Part shown: positions 54,481 to 62,630 of the stretch, piece by piece | Layout of the letters: every line of letters begins with the position of its first letter | Position numbering within the stretch: the first letter of the stretch is position 1 | NCBI RefSeq assembly: GCF_000424285.1 | Contig: NZ_AUJP01000008.1 | Location: 62,001 to 126,000, forward strand | From: Butyrivibrio sp. MB2005 | GTDB lineage: Bacteria; Bacillota; Clostridia; Lachnospirales; Lachnospiraceae | Reading direction: 5' to 3' | DNA: 64,000 nucleotides | Translations under genes and position numbers: made by a program | The notes under the pieces: generated by a model | The model's database searches: none | What the model saw: the letters and a program-made list of their open reading frames with translations, nothing else | Told to the model about the DNA's origin: nothing

Positions 54481-55347
54481 ATGAATAAGATAAGGAACGA
54501 CCTGCGGACACACACATTTTTCTCTGCAGGCGGGGTATCCACATTACAGGAAAATATCGAAGCTGCAAGAGACAGGGATATTCAGCTATTGGCAGTAACA
54601 GATCCCTTCAGCGCATTGGTGGTTGATGAGGACTCCGCAGGCGCGGGATTTTCAGAAAACGAAACCACGGATTGGGATGCTGCAAATGAGGAAGCCGGAG
54701 ACCAGGAGGAAGCTCCGATCAGTGAAAACCTCGATGGCCAGGAGGATGTTCTCATCCGTGAAAGCCTTGGAGTAAAGCTTCTGTACGGCTGCGAAGCAGA
54801 TATAGTTAGTCCTGAAGGATATCTTTTCGGAATAGGACTTCCAGGGAAAGAAGAGTATCCAGGCGATGTCATTTTTACTCCGGATTTTATAGTTGCAGGG
54901 GTAAGCAGCAGATGGAAACCCATGGAAATAAGCGAAGCGAAGGCTACGCAGATGTACATAAATGTCATTAGGGACAGCAATGTTTTGATGCTGGGTAATC
55001 TTTGCAAGACAGAGATCAGCTGCGACATTAATGAACTCCTCAGGGTATGCAAGGAATTACATAAACCTGTAGAAATTGACGAGCAGAGCTTTTTATATGG
55101 GGACGACGCAGTAAGGAGAATCAGGAGCCTTCTTACAAAGTGCGCAGAAGAAAATGTTTTGATATGCGCAGATTCAGGGGCTTTGTCAGCGGCGAAGGTG
55201 GGACAGATGCCGCGTCTAATGGCAGAGCTTAATGAGATAGACTTTCCAAATGATCTTATAATGAATGCTGACAGTGATATTTTTCTAAGTAATTATCAAA
55301 AAGCAGGATTTGCGACCATAAATACACCTTGGGGGACTTATCAATGA
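54481..55347 (+). CDS. PHP-superfamily protein with degenerate metal site
   Basis: A 288-aa protein with the outline of a PHP phosphoesterase (YcdX type): DLRTHTFFSAGG at the start, YGCEADIVSPEG near 102, FIVAGVSS near 137, PVEIDEQSF, and ICADSGALSAAKVG near 228. Compared with the family pattern, metal ligands are changed: first HxH His to Arg9, the next His to Pro42, IAGFH-type His to Ser142, GHP His to Asn173, and SDAH-type His to Gly233; only His11, Glu105 and Asp231 remain. An acidic insertion spans about 47-95. It is likely non-catalytic. It overlaps the ATPase gene by four bases. Confidence 0.7.
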   Translation: MNKIRNDLRTHTFFSAGGVSTLQENIEAARDRDIQLLAVTDPFSALVVDEDSAGAGFSENETTDWDAANEEAGDQEEAPISENLDGQEDVLIRESLGVKLLYGCEADIVSPEGYLFGIGLPGKEEYPGDVIFTPDFIVAGVSSRWKPMEISEAKATQMYINVIRDSNVLMLGNLCKTEISCDINELLRVCKELHKPVEIDEQSFLYGDDAVRRIRSLLTKCAEENVLICADSGALSAAKVGQMPRLMAELNEIDFPNDLIMNADSDIFLSNYQKAGFATINTPWGTYQ

Positions 55348-56471
55348 AAATAGTTTTGGAGCATCTTACCAAAAAATTTCCAAACAGAAACAAAAAAATA
55401 AAAGAGGATGTCATTGCCGTAAATGATTTTGACTACGAGATTCCAAATGGCAAGCTTATTGGACTTCTTGGGCCTTCAGGCTGCGGAAAAAGTACAGTCC
55501 TTAATCTTATAAGCGGGCTTGAAAAACCAACCAATGGCAAAATCCACTTTGGCGATGATGATGTCACTGAGCTCCCTGCGGAAAACAGGGGAGTTGGTCT
55601 GGTTTTCCAGAACTATGCGCTTTATCCGCATCTGAATGTAAGAGAAAACATCAGATTCCCGTTAGAGAACCTTCGCGGTAAGGACAAAATGACCAGGGAT
55701 GAGATGGACAGAAAGGTTTTTGAGACCGCAAAGCTTGTGCAGATAGAAGGACTCCTTGACAGAAAGCCTTCAGAGATGTCAGGTGGTCAGCAGCAAAGAG
55801 TTGCCATAGCAAGAGCTCTTGTAAAGCAACCAAAGGTTCTGCTTCTTGATGAGCCTCTGTCAAACCTTGATGCGAGACTAAGGCTTCAGACCAGAGAAGA
55901 GCTTAAGAGAATTCAGGTGGAAACAGGTATAACCACAATTTTTGTAACCCACGATCAGGAAGAAGCCATGAGTATCTGCGACACCATAGTGGTTATGCAG
56001 GATGGCAGGATCATGCAGCATGGCAATCCCCAGGATGTCTATGACAAGCCGGATAACCTTTTTGTTGCAAAATTCCTTGGGACGCCCCAGATCAACGTAT
56101 TTAAAGGCGTTGTCAAAGCGGGCACTGTTTTCATTGGAAATGACAGAATCATGATGATGGAAGAAGACTTTGAAGACAGAGATGTCTTCGTGGGTATAAG
56201 GCCCGAAGGCTTCATTCCGGATGATAGCTGGAATGGCAGAAGCGAAGCCTCTGATAATAAGGAGAGACTTATCTGCGAATTCAGAAAGCTTGAAGTAATG
56301 GGTAGAGATTCAAGTATCCTTTGTGCCAACGAATATTTTGAAGGCACTATGATACGTGCAATTATCGCATCCGGCACAGAGATCAAGACTCCCGGCGGCG
56401 AAGTGGCATTTAATATTAAACCTAACAAGATTCATATTTTTGATGCAAAAACGGGGAAGGTGCTTCATTAA
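55344..56471 (+). CDS. CUT1 ABC transporter ATPase, UgpC/MalK type
   Basis: A 375-aa nucleotide-binding subunit. Walker A is GPSGCGKST (about 39), signature MSGGQQQRVAIARAL, Walker B VLLLDEPLSNLDA, and a C-terminal TOBE region from about 245. ATG 55344 overlaps the PHP-like stop (ATGA), with GGGGGA upstream; five extra in-frame codons 5-prime are not used. Unlike the orphan MsmK-type gene at 5413, this one belongs to a complete operon with two permeases and a binding protein. Confidence 0.95.
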   Translation: MKIVLEHLTKKFPNRNKKIKEDVIAVNDFDYEIPNGKLIGLLGPSGCGKSTVLNLISGLEKPTNGKIHFGDDDVTELPAENRGVGLVFQNYALYPHLNVRENIRFPLENLRGKDKMTRDEMDRKVFETAKLVQIEGLLDRKPSEMSGGQQQRVAIARALVKQPKVLLLDEPLSNLDARLRLQTREELKRIQVETGITTIFVTHDQEEAMSICDTIVVMQDGRIMQHGNPQDVYDKPDNLFVAKFLGTPQINVFKGVVKAGTVFIGNDRIMMMEEDFEDRDVFVGIRPEGFIPDDSWNGRSEASDNKERLICEFRKLEVMGRDSSILCANEYFEGTMIRAIIASGTEIKTPGGEVAFNIKPNKIHIFDAKTGKVLH

Positions 56472-57371
56472 ATGAATAGTAAAAAACAGACTTTAACTGC
56501 ATGGCTGTGCTTACTGCCTGCAATCATATTTTTGGGAGCGTTTTTGGTCTATCCCATGATAGATGTTTTCATATATTCCTTTGAGGAGGGCTATAATTTC
56601 GCATCCCAGAGCTACTTTGGTATAGGTGGCTACAATTATTCTTATGTGCTTCATGATCCATATTTTATTCAGGCCCTTAAGAATACATTTATTATCGTGC
56701 TTATAACAGTGCCGCTTTCCACGGGCATTGCACTTATAATCTCGCTGGCTTTAAGTTCAATCGATAAGCTTCGTGAACTTTTCCAGACAATCTTTTTCCT
56801 TCCATACGTGACCAACACTCTGGCGGTAGGACTTGTTTTCATGATCCTTTTCCAGAAAACCGCCTACACAGACGGAATGGTTAATCTGCTTATAAGATTC
56901 TTTGGCGGCGAATCCGTTGATTTCATAGACGGACCATATTCTGCCAAGATGTTTGTTATGTGTTTTTACACAATCTGGGTGGTACTGCCCTTTAAAATCC
57001 TGATTCTTACAAGTAATCTGGCATCCGTAGACCCTATCTATTACAAGGCTGCAAAAATTGATGCCACACCAAAATTCAGAATCTTTTTCAAGATAACGCT
57101 GCCCATGATTTCGCCCATGGTATTTTATCTTGTGATCACAGGCTTTATCGGAGCTTTCAAGGCCTACAGCGACGAGGTTGCACTTTTTGGAACGGACCTT
57201 AACGCTGCGGGAATGAACACTATAGTTGGTTATATCTACGACATGCTCTACGGAAACAGCGGCGGATATCCATCCTACGCATCGGCAGCAGCTATCATAC
57301 TTTTTGCCATAGTATTTACGATTACCATAATCAACCTTCTCGTCAGCGAGAAGACCGTTTATTACCAGTAA
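56472..57371 (+). CDS. CUT1 ABC transporter permease, UgpA/MalF type
   Basis: A 299-aa permease with six membrane helices. The EAA-type coupling loop is DPIYYKAAKIDATPKFRIFF. It starts immediately after the ATPase stop. Similar permeases import glycerol-3-phosphate or oligosaccharides. Confidence 0.95.
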   Translation: MNSKKQTLTAWLCLLPAIIFLGAFLVYPMIDVFIYSFEEGYNFASQSYFGIGGYNYSYVLHDPYFIQALKNTFIIVLITVPLSTGIALIISLALSSIDKLRELFQTIFFLPYVTNTLAVGLVFMILFQKTAYTDGMVNLLIRFFGGESVDFIDGPYSAKMFVMCFYTIWVVLPFKILILTSNLASVDPIYYKAAKIDATPKFRIFFKITLPMISPMVFYLVITGFIGAFKAYSDEVALFGTDLNAAGMNTIVGYIYDMLYGNSGGYPSYASAAAIILFAIVFTITIINLLVSEKTVYYQ

Positions 57372-57425
57372 TTACGGGCTTTAGCATGACCTTAATACAT
57401 AACGTATCATGAAAAGAGGAAATAT

Positions 57426-58337
57426 ATGTCTTCAAATACAGATGGAAAAACAGGCTCTGTGCCTCATGTTAATTCTGAATATAAGCTGATTGAGCAAAGA
57501 GCAACGGCGGCAAATGTCTTTGGACAGATCATAAGGTATCTGCTGCTGGCCTTTTGGGCGCTTATCGTACTGTTCCCTTTTTACTGGATGATCCTTACAT
57601 CCTTTAAAAGCTACAGCTCCTATAACAGTGAGTACGTGCCAAAGCTTTTTGTGACATCGCCCACCTTCCAGAATTACGTGGACGCTTTTACGGAGGTTTC
57701 CCTTGGCAGATACCTGCTTAACACCTTTGTGTTCACGGTGGTTACAACAGCAATCATGCTGGTTATCGTAGTGCTGTCGGCCTTTGCCTTTTCAAGGCTT
57801 GAGTTCAAAGGGAAAAACATACTGTTTGCCCTGTTTTTATCACTTATGATGATTCCTAACGAGCTGGTTATCATCACCAATTACGTCACCATCACCAACA
57901 TGAACCTCAGAAACTCCATGCCGGGATTGGTGTTGCCTTCTGTTATCTCAGTTTTTTATATTTACTTATTAAAAGAAAACTTTGAGCAGATTCCGGACGA
58001 GCTCTACAAGGCAGCAAAGGTGGACGGGACATCTGATATGCGCTATTTGTGGCGCGTTATGATCCCCATAGCAAAGCCCACACTTATAACCATCACTATT
58101 TTGAAGGTCATAGAGTGCTGGAATTCCTACGTGTGGCCAAGACTCATAACCGATGACCCCAATTTTTTCCTTGTTTCAAACGGAATTCAGGAGATAAGGG
58201 AAAACGGCTTTGGAAGAGAGAATATCCCTGCCATGATGGCAGCGGTTGTAGCTATTTCAGTGCCTTTGATGGTTCTGTTCCTTGTTTTCAGGAAAAAGAT
58301 AATGGCAGGCGTTGCAAGAGGAGGAACCAAGGGATGA
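57426..58337 (+). CDS. CUT1 ABC transporter permease, UgpE/MalG type
   Basis: A 303-aa permease with six membrane helices and the coupling loop IPDELYKAAKVDGTSDMRYL. The N-terminal 35 residues are cytosolic and polar. It overlaps the binding-protein gene by four bases (ATGA), so both are coupled. Completes the transmembrane pair with the preceding gene. Confidence 0.95.
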   Translation: MSSNTDGKTGSVPHVNSEYKLIEQRATAANVFGQIIRYLLLAFWALIVLFPFYWMILTSFKSYSSYNSEYVPKLFVTSPTFQNYVDAFTEVSLGRYLLNTFVFTVVTTAIMLVIVVLSAFAFSRLEFKGKNILFALFLSLMMIPNELVIITNYVTITNMNLRNSMPGLVLPSVISVFYIYLLKENFEQIPDELYKAAKVDGTSDMRYLWRVMIPIAKPTLITITILKVIECWNSYVWPRLITDDPNFFLVSNGIQEIRENGFGRENIPAMMAAVVAISVPLMVLFLVFRKKIMAGVARGGTKG

Positions 58338-59998
58338 GACTGTTTTCGTTTATGAAAAAATCCGGGAAGGCCGCAGCTTTCATGGCAGCAGTGCTTATGA
58401 CCATGTCTGTTCTGCCGCTTACTGCGTGCCATGGATCCAGGGAATCCTCCGGTTTTGAGATTCCGGAAGCCTTCGATGAGACTTCAAAATATGAAATTAC
58501 ATTTTGGGCAAAAAACGACACCAACAAGACCCAGACCAGGATCTATGAGAAAGCCATCGCCGATTTTGAGAAGCTTTATCCAAATATCGACGTAAGCCTC
58601 AGACTTTACACGGATTACGGAAAAATTTACAACGACGTAATTACCAATATTTCCACAAATACAACGCCAAATGTCTGCATCACATATCCGGATCATATCG
58701 CAACTTACCTTACGGGCAGCGATACGGTGGTTCCTTTGGATGAGCTTTTGACGGATTCAAGGTATGGTCTTTCAGGGGATGAGCTAAAATACGACGCTCC
58801 TTCAAAAGATGAGATTATCCCCGAGTTTTTATCTGAGGGAATAATAGGGGATCACTACTACGCAATTCCCTATATGCGCTCCACGGAGGCTTGCTATGTG
58901 AACAAGACCTATGTGGAGAAGCTTGGATATGAGATGCCTGAAGTTCTTTCCTGGGATTTTGTCTGGGAAGTATCTGAAAAGGCCACGGAGAAAAATGAGG
59001 ATGGAACCTTTAAATTAAATGGTCAAAAGGTCCTCATTCCCTTCATATATAAGTCCACCGACAATATGATGATTTCTCTGCTAAAACAGGAGGGCGCCGA
59101 GTATTCGGATTCTTTTGGAAACAACTGGCTTTTTGAGGATGTGACAAGGGAAAACCTCATGGAGATCACATCTCACGCCAAAACAGGAGCTTTTTCCACA
59201 TTTAAAATATCAGGATATCCTGCAAACTTCCTGAATGCGGGACAGTGCATTTTTGCTGTGGATTCTACGGCAGGTGCCACCTGGATGGGCACTAATGCAC
59301 CTCTTTGCGATATTGCCAAGGATAAGATCGTCGATTTTGAGACCGCAGTTTACCCTATTCCTCAGTTTGTGGATAGGGAGGGATTGCAGATTTCAGATAA
59401 TAAGGCATCAAGGCTTGCTCCCGAAGAAAAGAAATTTGCCATGATGTCCCAGGGACCGTCGATTTGTATTTTCAATAAGAAGGATCCCCAGGAAGTGCTT
59501 GCCTCCTGGCTTTTTGCTCAGTACATGCTGACAAATGATGTGCAGATAGCCTACGCTGAGACGGAAGGCTACGTTCCCGTAACATCAAAGGCTCAGGATT
59601 CTCCGGAATATCAGGACTATTTAAGCAGAGCAGGGGAAGACAACACTACCTATTATGATGTGAAGATCGAAGCCACAAAGCTTCTTTTGGAAAATCAGAA
59701 ATATACCTTTATTACCAGCGTTTTCAATGGTTCCGCATCGCTTAGAGATGCAGCCGGGTCGCTGATTGAGAATGTGACAAAGTCAGTTCGAAGGAAAACC
59801 GAAGTGGACGCAGCCTATATAGATAAACTCTATGAGGATACGAAGAGTCTTTATCACCTTGATCAGGTATCGGCAGCAGGAACCGGTAAAACGGAATTCG
59901 GAGAACTGCCGGCGGAATCAAAATGGCTTGTGAGACTTCTAATTACCACCTGGCTTTTAATAGGAATTTACATTTTTTCAAACAAAATTTTGAAATAG
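58334..59998 (+). CDS. CUT1 solute-binding lipoprotein with extra C-terminal membrane segment
   Basis: A 554-aa extracellular binding protein of the UgpB-like group. The signal peptide ends at LTAC (Cys about 32), the family domain spans about 50-505 (ITFWAKNDTNKTQTRIYEKA, YYAIPYMRSTEACYVNK), and the last 25 residues form a hydrophobic helix (LVRLLITTWLLIGIYIF) ending in NKILK. Being both lipidated and C-terminally anchored is unusual. It is about 100 residues longer than most relatives. AGGAGG precedes ATG 58334. The ligand may be a phosphodiester or oligosaccharide; not proven. Confidence 0.88.
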   Translation: MRLFSFMKKSGKAAAFMAAVLMTMSVLPLTACHGSRESSGFEIPEAFDETSKYEITFWAKNDTNKTQTRIYEKAIADFEKLYPNIDVSLRLYTDYGKIYNDVITNISTNTTPNVCITYPDHIATYLTGSDTVVPLDELLTDSRYGLSGDELKYDAPSKDEIIPEFLSEGIIGDHYYAIPYMRSTEACYVNKTYVEKLGYEMPEVLSWDFVWEVSEKATEKNEDGTFKLNGQKVLIPFIYKSTDNMMISLLKQEGAEYSDSFGNNWLFEDVTRENLMEITSHAKTGAFSTFKISGYPANFLNAGQCIFAVDSTAGATWMGTNAPLCDIAKDKIVDFETAVYPIPQFVDREGLQISDNKASRLAPEEKKFAMMSQGPSICIFNKKDPQEVLASWLFAQYMLTNDVQIAYAETEGYVPVTSKAQDSPEYQDYLSRAGEDNTTYYDVKIEATKLLLENQKYTFITSVFNGSASLRDAAGSLIENVTKSVRRKTEVDAAYIDKLYEDTKSLYHLDQVSAAGTGKTEFGELPAESKWLVRLLITTWLLIGIYIFSNKILK

Positions 59999-60001
59999 TG
60001 G

Positions 60002-60007
60002 TATAAT
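60002..60007 (+). promoter_or_regulatory. -10 box upstream of the OB-like lipoprotein gene
   Basis: TATAAT at 60002-60007, right after the binding-protein stop. The matching -35 region is poor and would lie in the end of the preceding gene. Supports a separate transcript for the next gene. Confidence 0.45.
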
Positions 60008-60053
60008 ACGTCTGTTACATTATTAACATGTAAGAATAAAGAGGAGAAAAATT

Positions 60054-60947
60054 ATGAAAAAGGTAATTGCAACAGTTTTGACAATGGGCCTTGCTCTTAG
60101 CATGGCAGCATGCGGCAGCAAAGGTGCAGAGGTTCAGGACGCAGCTACTGAGGCAGTATCTGAGGTAGCAGAAGAGGTTTCTGATGCAACTCAGGAAGTA
60201 GCTGAGGATGCAGCAGACGTAGCTGAGGAAGTAGCCACAGAAGCTACAGAAGAGGCTGCAGAAGGCGAAGAAGCTACAGAGGAGACAGCAGCAGGCGACG
60301 TTATGACTCATGATGATTACGTTGCAGCTGAGCTTGATTCAGAAGTAACAGTTGAGACTTATGTACAGGCTAAGCAGGGCTGGTGGGAGAACGAAGGCGT
60401 TGGTAACGCTACATTCTACACACAGGCTGAGGACGGTGCTTACTTCCTTTACAATATGCCTTGCTCAGAGGAAGAGTACGAGCAGCTCACACCCGGCACA
60501 AAGATCAAGGTTACAGGTTATAAGTCAGAGTGGTCAGGCGAAGTTGAGATCACAGATGCTAAGTTCGAGATCGAGGATGGCAACTTTGTAGCAGAGGCAC
60601 TTGATGTTACAGATCTTCTTGCAGATGATTCTATTATCGATCACCAGAACGAGTTCGTAGCTTTCAAGGGTATGACTGTTGAGGCTAGCAAGGATGCTGA
60701 CGGCAATGACGTAGCTTTCCTTTATAACTATGATGGTTCAGGCTCACAGGGTGATGACCTTTACTTCAATGTTTCTGCAAACGGCACAACATATACATTC
60801 ACAGTTGAGTCTTACCTTTGCGGACAGGATTCAGACGTTTACAAGGCAGTTGAAGGCCTTAACGTAGGCGATACAGTAGACATGGAGGGCTTCCTCTACT
60901 GGTATGAGGGTGTTAACCCCCACATCACAGCTGTAACTGTACAGTAA
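60054..60947 (+). CDS. secreted lipoprotein with acidic tether and OB-like domain
   Basis: A 297-aa lipoprotein of unknown function. The lipobox is MAAC (Cys about 20). Residues 22-85 are an Ala/Glu/Val/Thr-rich acidic tether, predicted extended or helical. The folded part (about 85-297) contains two beta-rich segments reminiscent of OB folds (SEVTVETYVQAKQGWW, LTPGTKIKVTGYKSEWSGEV, and LNVGDTVDMEGFLYWYEG). Codon bias suggests high expression. The tether resembles that of the CUT2 lipoprotein at 44958. It might bind a small ligand or a wall polymer. Confidence 0.72.
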   Translation: MKKVIATVLTMGLALSMAACGSKGAEVQDAATEAVSEVAEEVSDATQEVAEDAADVAEEVATEATEEAAEGEEATEETAAGDVMTHDDYVAAELDSEVTVETYVQAKQGWWENEGVGNATFYTQAEDGAYFLYNMPCSEEEYEQLTPGTKIKVTGYKSEWSGEVEITDAKFEIEDGNFVAEALDVTDLLADDSIIDHQNEFVAFKGMTVEASKDADGNDVAFLYNYDGSGSQGDDLYFNVSANGTTYTFTVESYLCGQDSDVYKAVEGLNVGDTVDMEGFLYWYEGVNPHITAVTVQ

Positions 60948-60964
60948 TTATTTAAAAATCCGGT

Positions 60965-61087
60965 ATTTTGTTCCATACGGCTATAGTGGGAGCCGTAGAA
61001 TAAAATCGCAGGGTGCGTAAAACCGCATAGAATCTACAAGAACCGTTACAACAAGGCGTAAAGCCAGAGCTGTAGCGGTTCTTTTTA
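60965..61087 (+). terminator. structured intergenic stretch ending in a terminator
   Basis: First hairpin: ATTTTGTTC/GAATAAAAT enclosing ACGGCT/AGCCGT (60965-61006). Second: AAGAACCG (61038-61045) pairs with CGGTTCTT (61076-61083) followed by T. The second is an intrinsic terminator for the lipoprotein gene. The first has no obvious role. Confidence 0.6.
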
Positions 61088-61215
61088 TATGCAAAAACAT
61101 GTTAAAATACATCAATTTACAAGCTGCAAAAATGTGAGATAATAAAAATTAGTTAAGCAATATATGGGAAGAGTTTTTTGGGGAGCCACAAGATATTGTG
61201 GAAGTTGGGGGAGTC

Positions 61216-61812
61216 ATGGACTACGATTATCTTTCTTCGATTGTTTCTAATTACACCAATTTATCAGCACTTAGCAATAAAATAGGAGCTTCAACAGGCG
61301 TATCATCAATAAAGGATGTGATGAATACGCTTTCTTCAGGTGATTCATTTAGTGGGATCCTTGGAGATGCCGTGCAGTCGATTGCCGGAGATTATGACGA
61401 ATATTCCAATGCTGAGCTTGCTGATTCTGCCATCAGAGCAATAACATCGAATACAGGATCAGCTTCTATCACAGGAATGCTTGATTCTATGGTTAAGTCC
61501 GAAGGCGTTGACGATGACACAGCACAGAAGCTCTCCGGTATTGCAGGCGTAAATGTGTCAAATGGCACTGAGAAGGAAGCCAGATCCAGCCTCATCATGC
61601 AGAACTATCTCACAGCCTCTATCCTTAAGGATACCCTTCAGAACTCCCTTACAGATTCAGCTGACTTTACCCAGTCACTCTTTAGCGGGCTTGCAGTTGG
61701 AAGCGGTGATGATTCATCAAACAGCACTTTGACATCACTGCAGAATTCCACACTTTCCGCCATCTCTAATATGTCAGCATACGAGGACTACCTGGATAAG
61801 CAGGTGGTATAA
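61216..61812 (+). CDS. Ser-rich protein of unknown function
   Basis: A 198-aa acidic protein with no signal peptide, membrane segment or known domain. It is rich in Ser, Asp, Ala and Leu (IGASTGVSSIKDVMNTLSSG, SLTDSADFTQSLFSGLAVGS), the composition of some cytosolic flagellar or export-related proteins, but no family is evident. ATG 61216 follows GGGGGAG; a GTG at 61198 is possible but lies upstream of that site. It lies before a chemoreceptor gene, though an 0.8-kb gap separates them. Confidence 0.65.
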   Translation: MDYDYLSSIVSNYTNLSALSNKIGASTGVSSIKDVMNTLSSGDSFSGILGDAVQSIAGDYDEYSNAELADSAIRAITSNTGSASITGMLDSMVKSEGVDDDTAQKLSGIAGVNVSNGTEKEARSSLIMQNYLTASILKDTLQNSLTDSADFTQSLFSGLAVGSGDDSSNSTLTSLQNSTLSAISNMSAYEDYLDKQVV

Positions 61813-62630
61813 GGATGCTTTGTAAAAGAAATTAAATGAGAACCTAAAACCGGGAGTATGATTCGCACTATCGATAGTACGGCTCGTAAACGAGATACAC
61901 TCTGCCTTTCTAAAAGATCAAAAATTCTCCGAATCTATGCGGAAAAATATCAAATCAGAATACAACTATATTTTGCAAAATCAAAATAAATTATTATTTT
62001 TAATATTGACGAAACTTTTTGCTGATGATACTATCAGTGAGCATTCAGTTCCAAATGCATTCAAGCACAAGATGATCATCTTGATTATTCCTAAACGCAG
62101 TACCTAAGGAGTTATCAAACTATGGGTTTGGAAAACGCACAAAATGATGCACGCCCGATCTGATCATGGTATTCACCGTAGTACGTAAATCGATCGATGA
62201 AGAGTGTTCACTCTATGTATTACATAGCAGAAAGGGCAAAAACCATGATATTTTCATGGAAGAACTAATATGATGTATGCGCAATCTAAAAGGCGCTACA
62301 TGTGGGTTATTTTCCCTGGAATGCGATGGATCGATTCCCGGAAAATAGCATGTTAATACGAATAGGTATTAAATTTAACAATTGAAAACCAACAATAAAG
62401 ATAAAATTTGTAAAAAACGTGAGAAAGTAGCGGCATTAGGTATTATGCTGCTACTTCTTGTATTCACTCCATCTCTGGACGTATTTCCTAAAGAATATTT
62501 TTTAATTTTTTTTAATAAATGAAATGTTAACGTTGTTTTATAATATAAGTAGATTAAAAATCATTTACAAAATGATTGTCAGATCTGTGCATACAGGTCA
62601 GTGAGCATGCTAGAGCGAGGGGGTACTACT
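61813..62630. other. 818-bp palindrome-rich non-coding region
   Basis: No gene of usual size. Palindromes: ACTATCGATAGT (61867-61878), CTCG/CGAG (61883-61894), a 16-bp perfect palindrome (62068-62083), ATCGATCGAT (62189-62198), AGAGTG/CACTCT (62201-62214). A nested stem near 62316-62346 carries ATTTTCC/GGAAAAT outside. A TATAAT at 62539-62544 could serve the chemoreceptor gene. Short frames with fair ribosome sites exist (62122-62163, 13 aa; 62270-62356, 28 aa) but overlap stems. Confidence 0.6.
62041..62460 (+). ncRNA. candidate structured RNA of about 420 nt
   Basis: A promoter-like TTGACG (62006-62011), 17 bp, TACTAT (62029-62034) predicts a start near 62041. Several stems follow. AGTAGCGGCAT pairs with ATGCTGCTACT (62427-62456, one wobble), followed by TTCTTG, which could end the transcript. 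It matches no RNA family I recognise. It may instead be a long leader of the downstream chemoreceptor gene. Confidence 0.3.

Noticed and set aside
60965-61087. Cyclic-di-GMP-I (GEMM) riboswitch (GGCGTAAAGCC resembles ACGCAAAGCC)
   Set aside because: The matching CACAGGGCAAACC half is missing, and the GGCGTAAAGCC lies in a terminator loop.
62122-62356. tmRNA or RNase P RNA (a T-arm-like GGATCGATTCCC and short frames)
   Set aside because: No acceptor stem, no LAA/VAA-type tag ending, and no RNase P conserved blocks.
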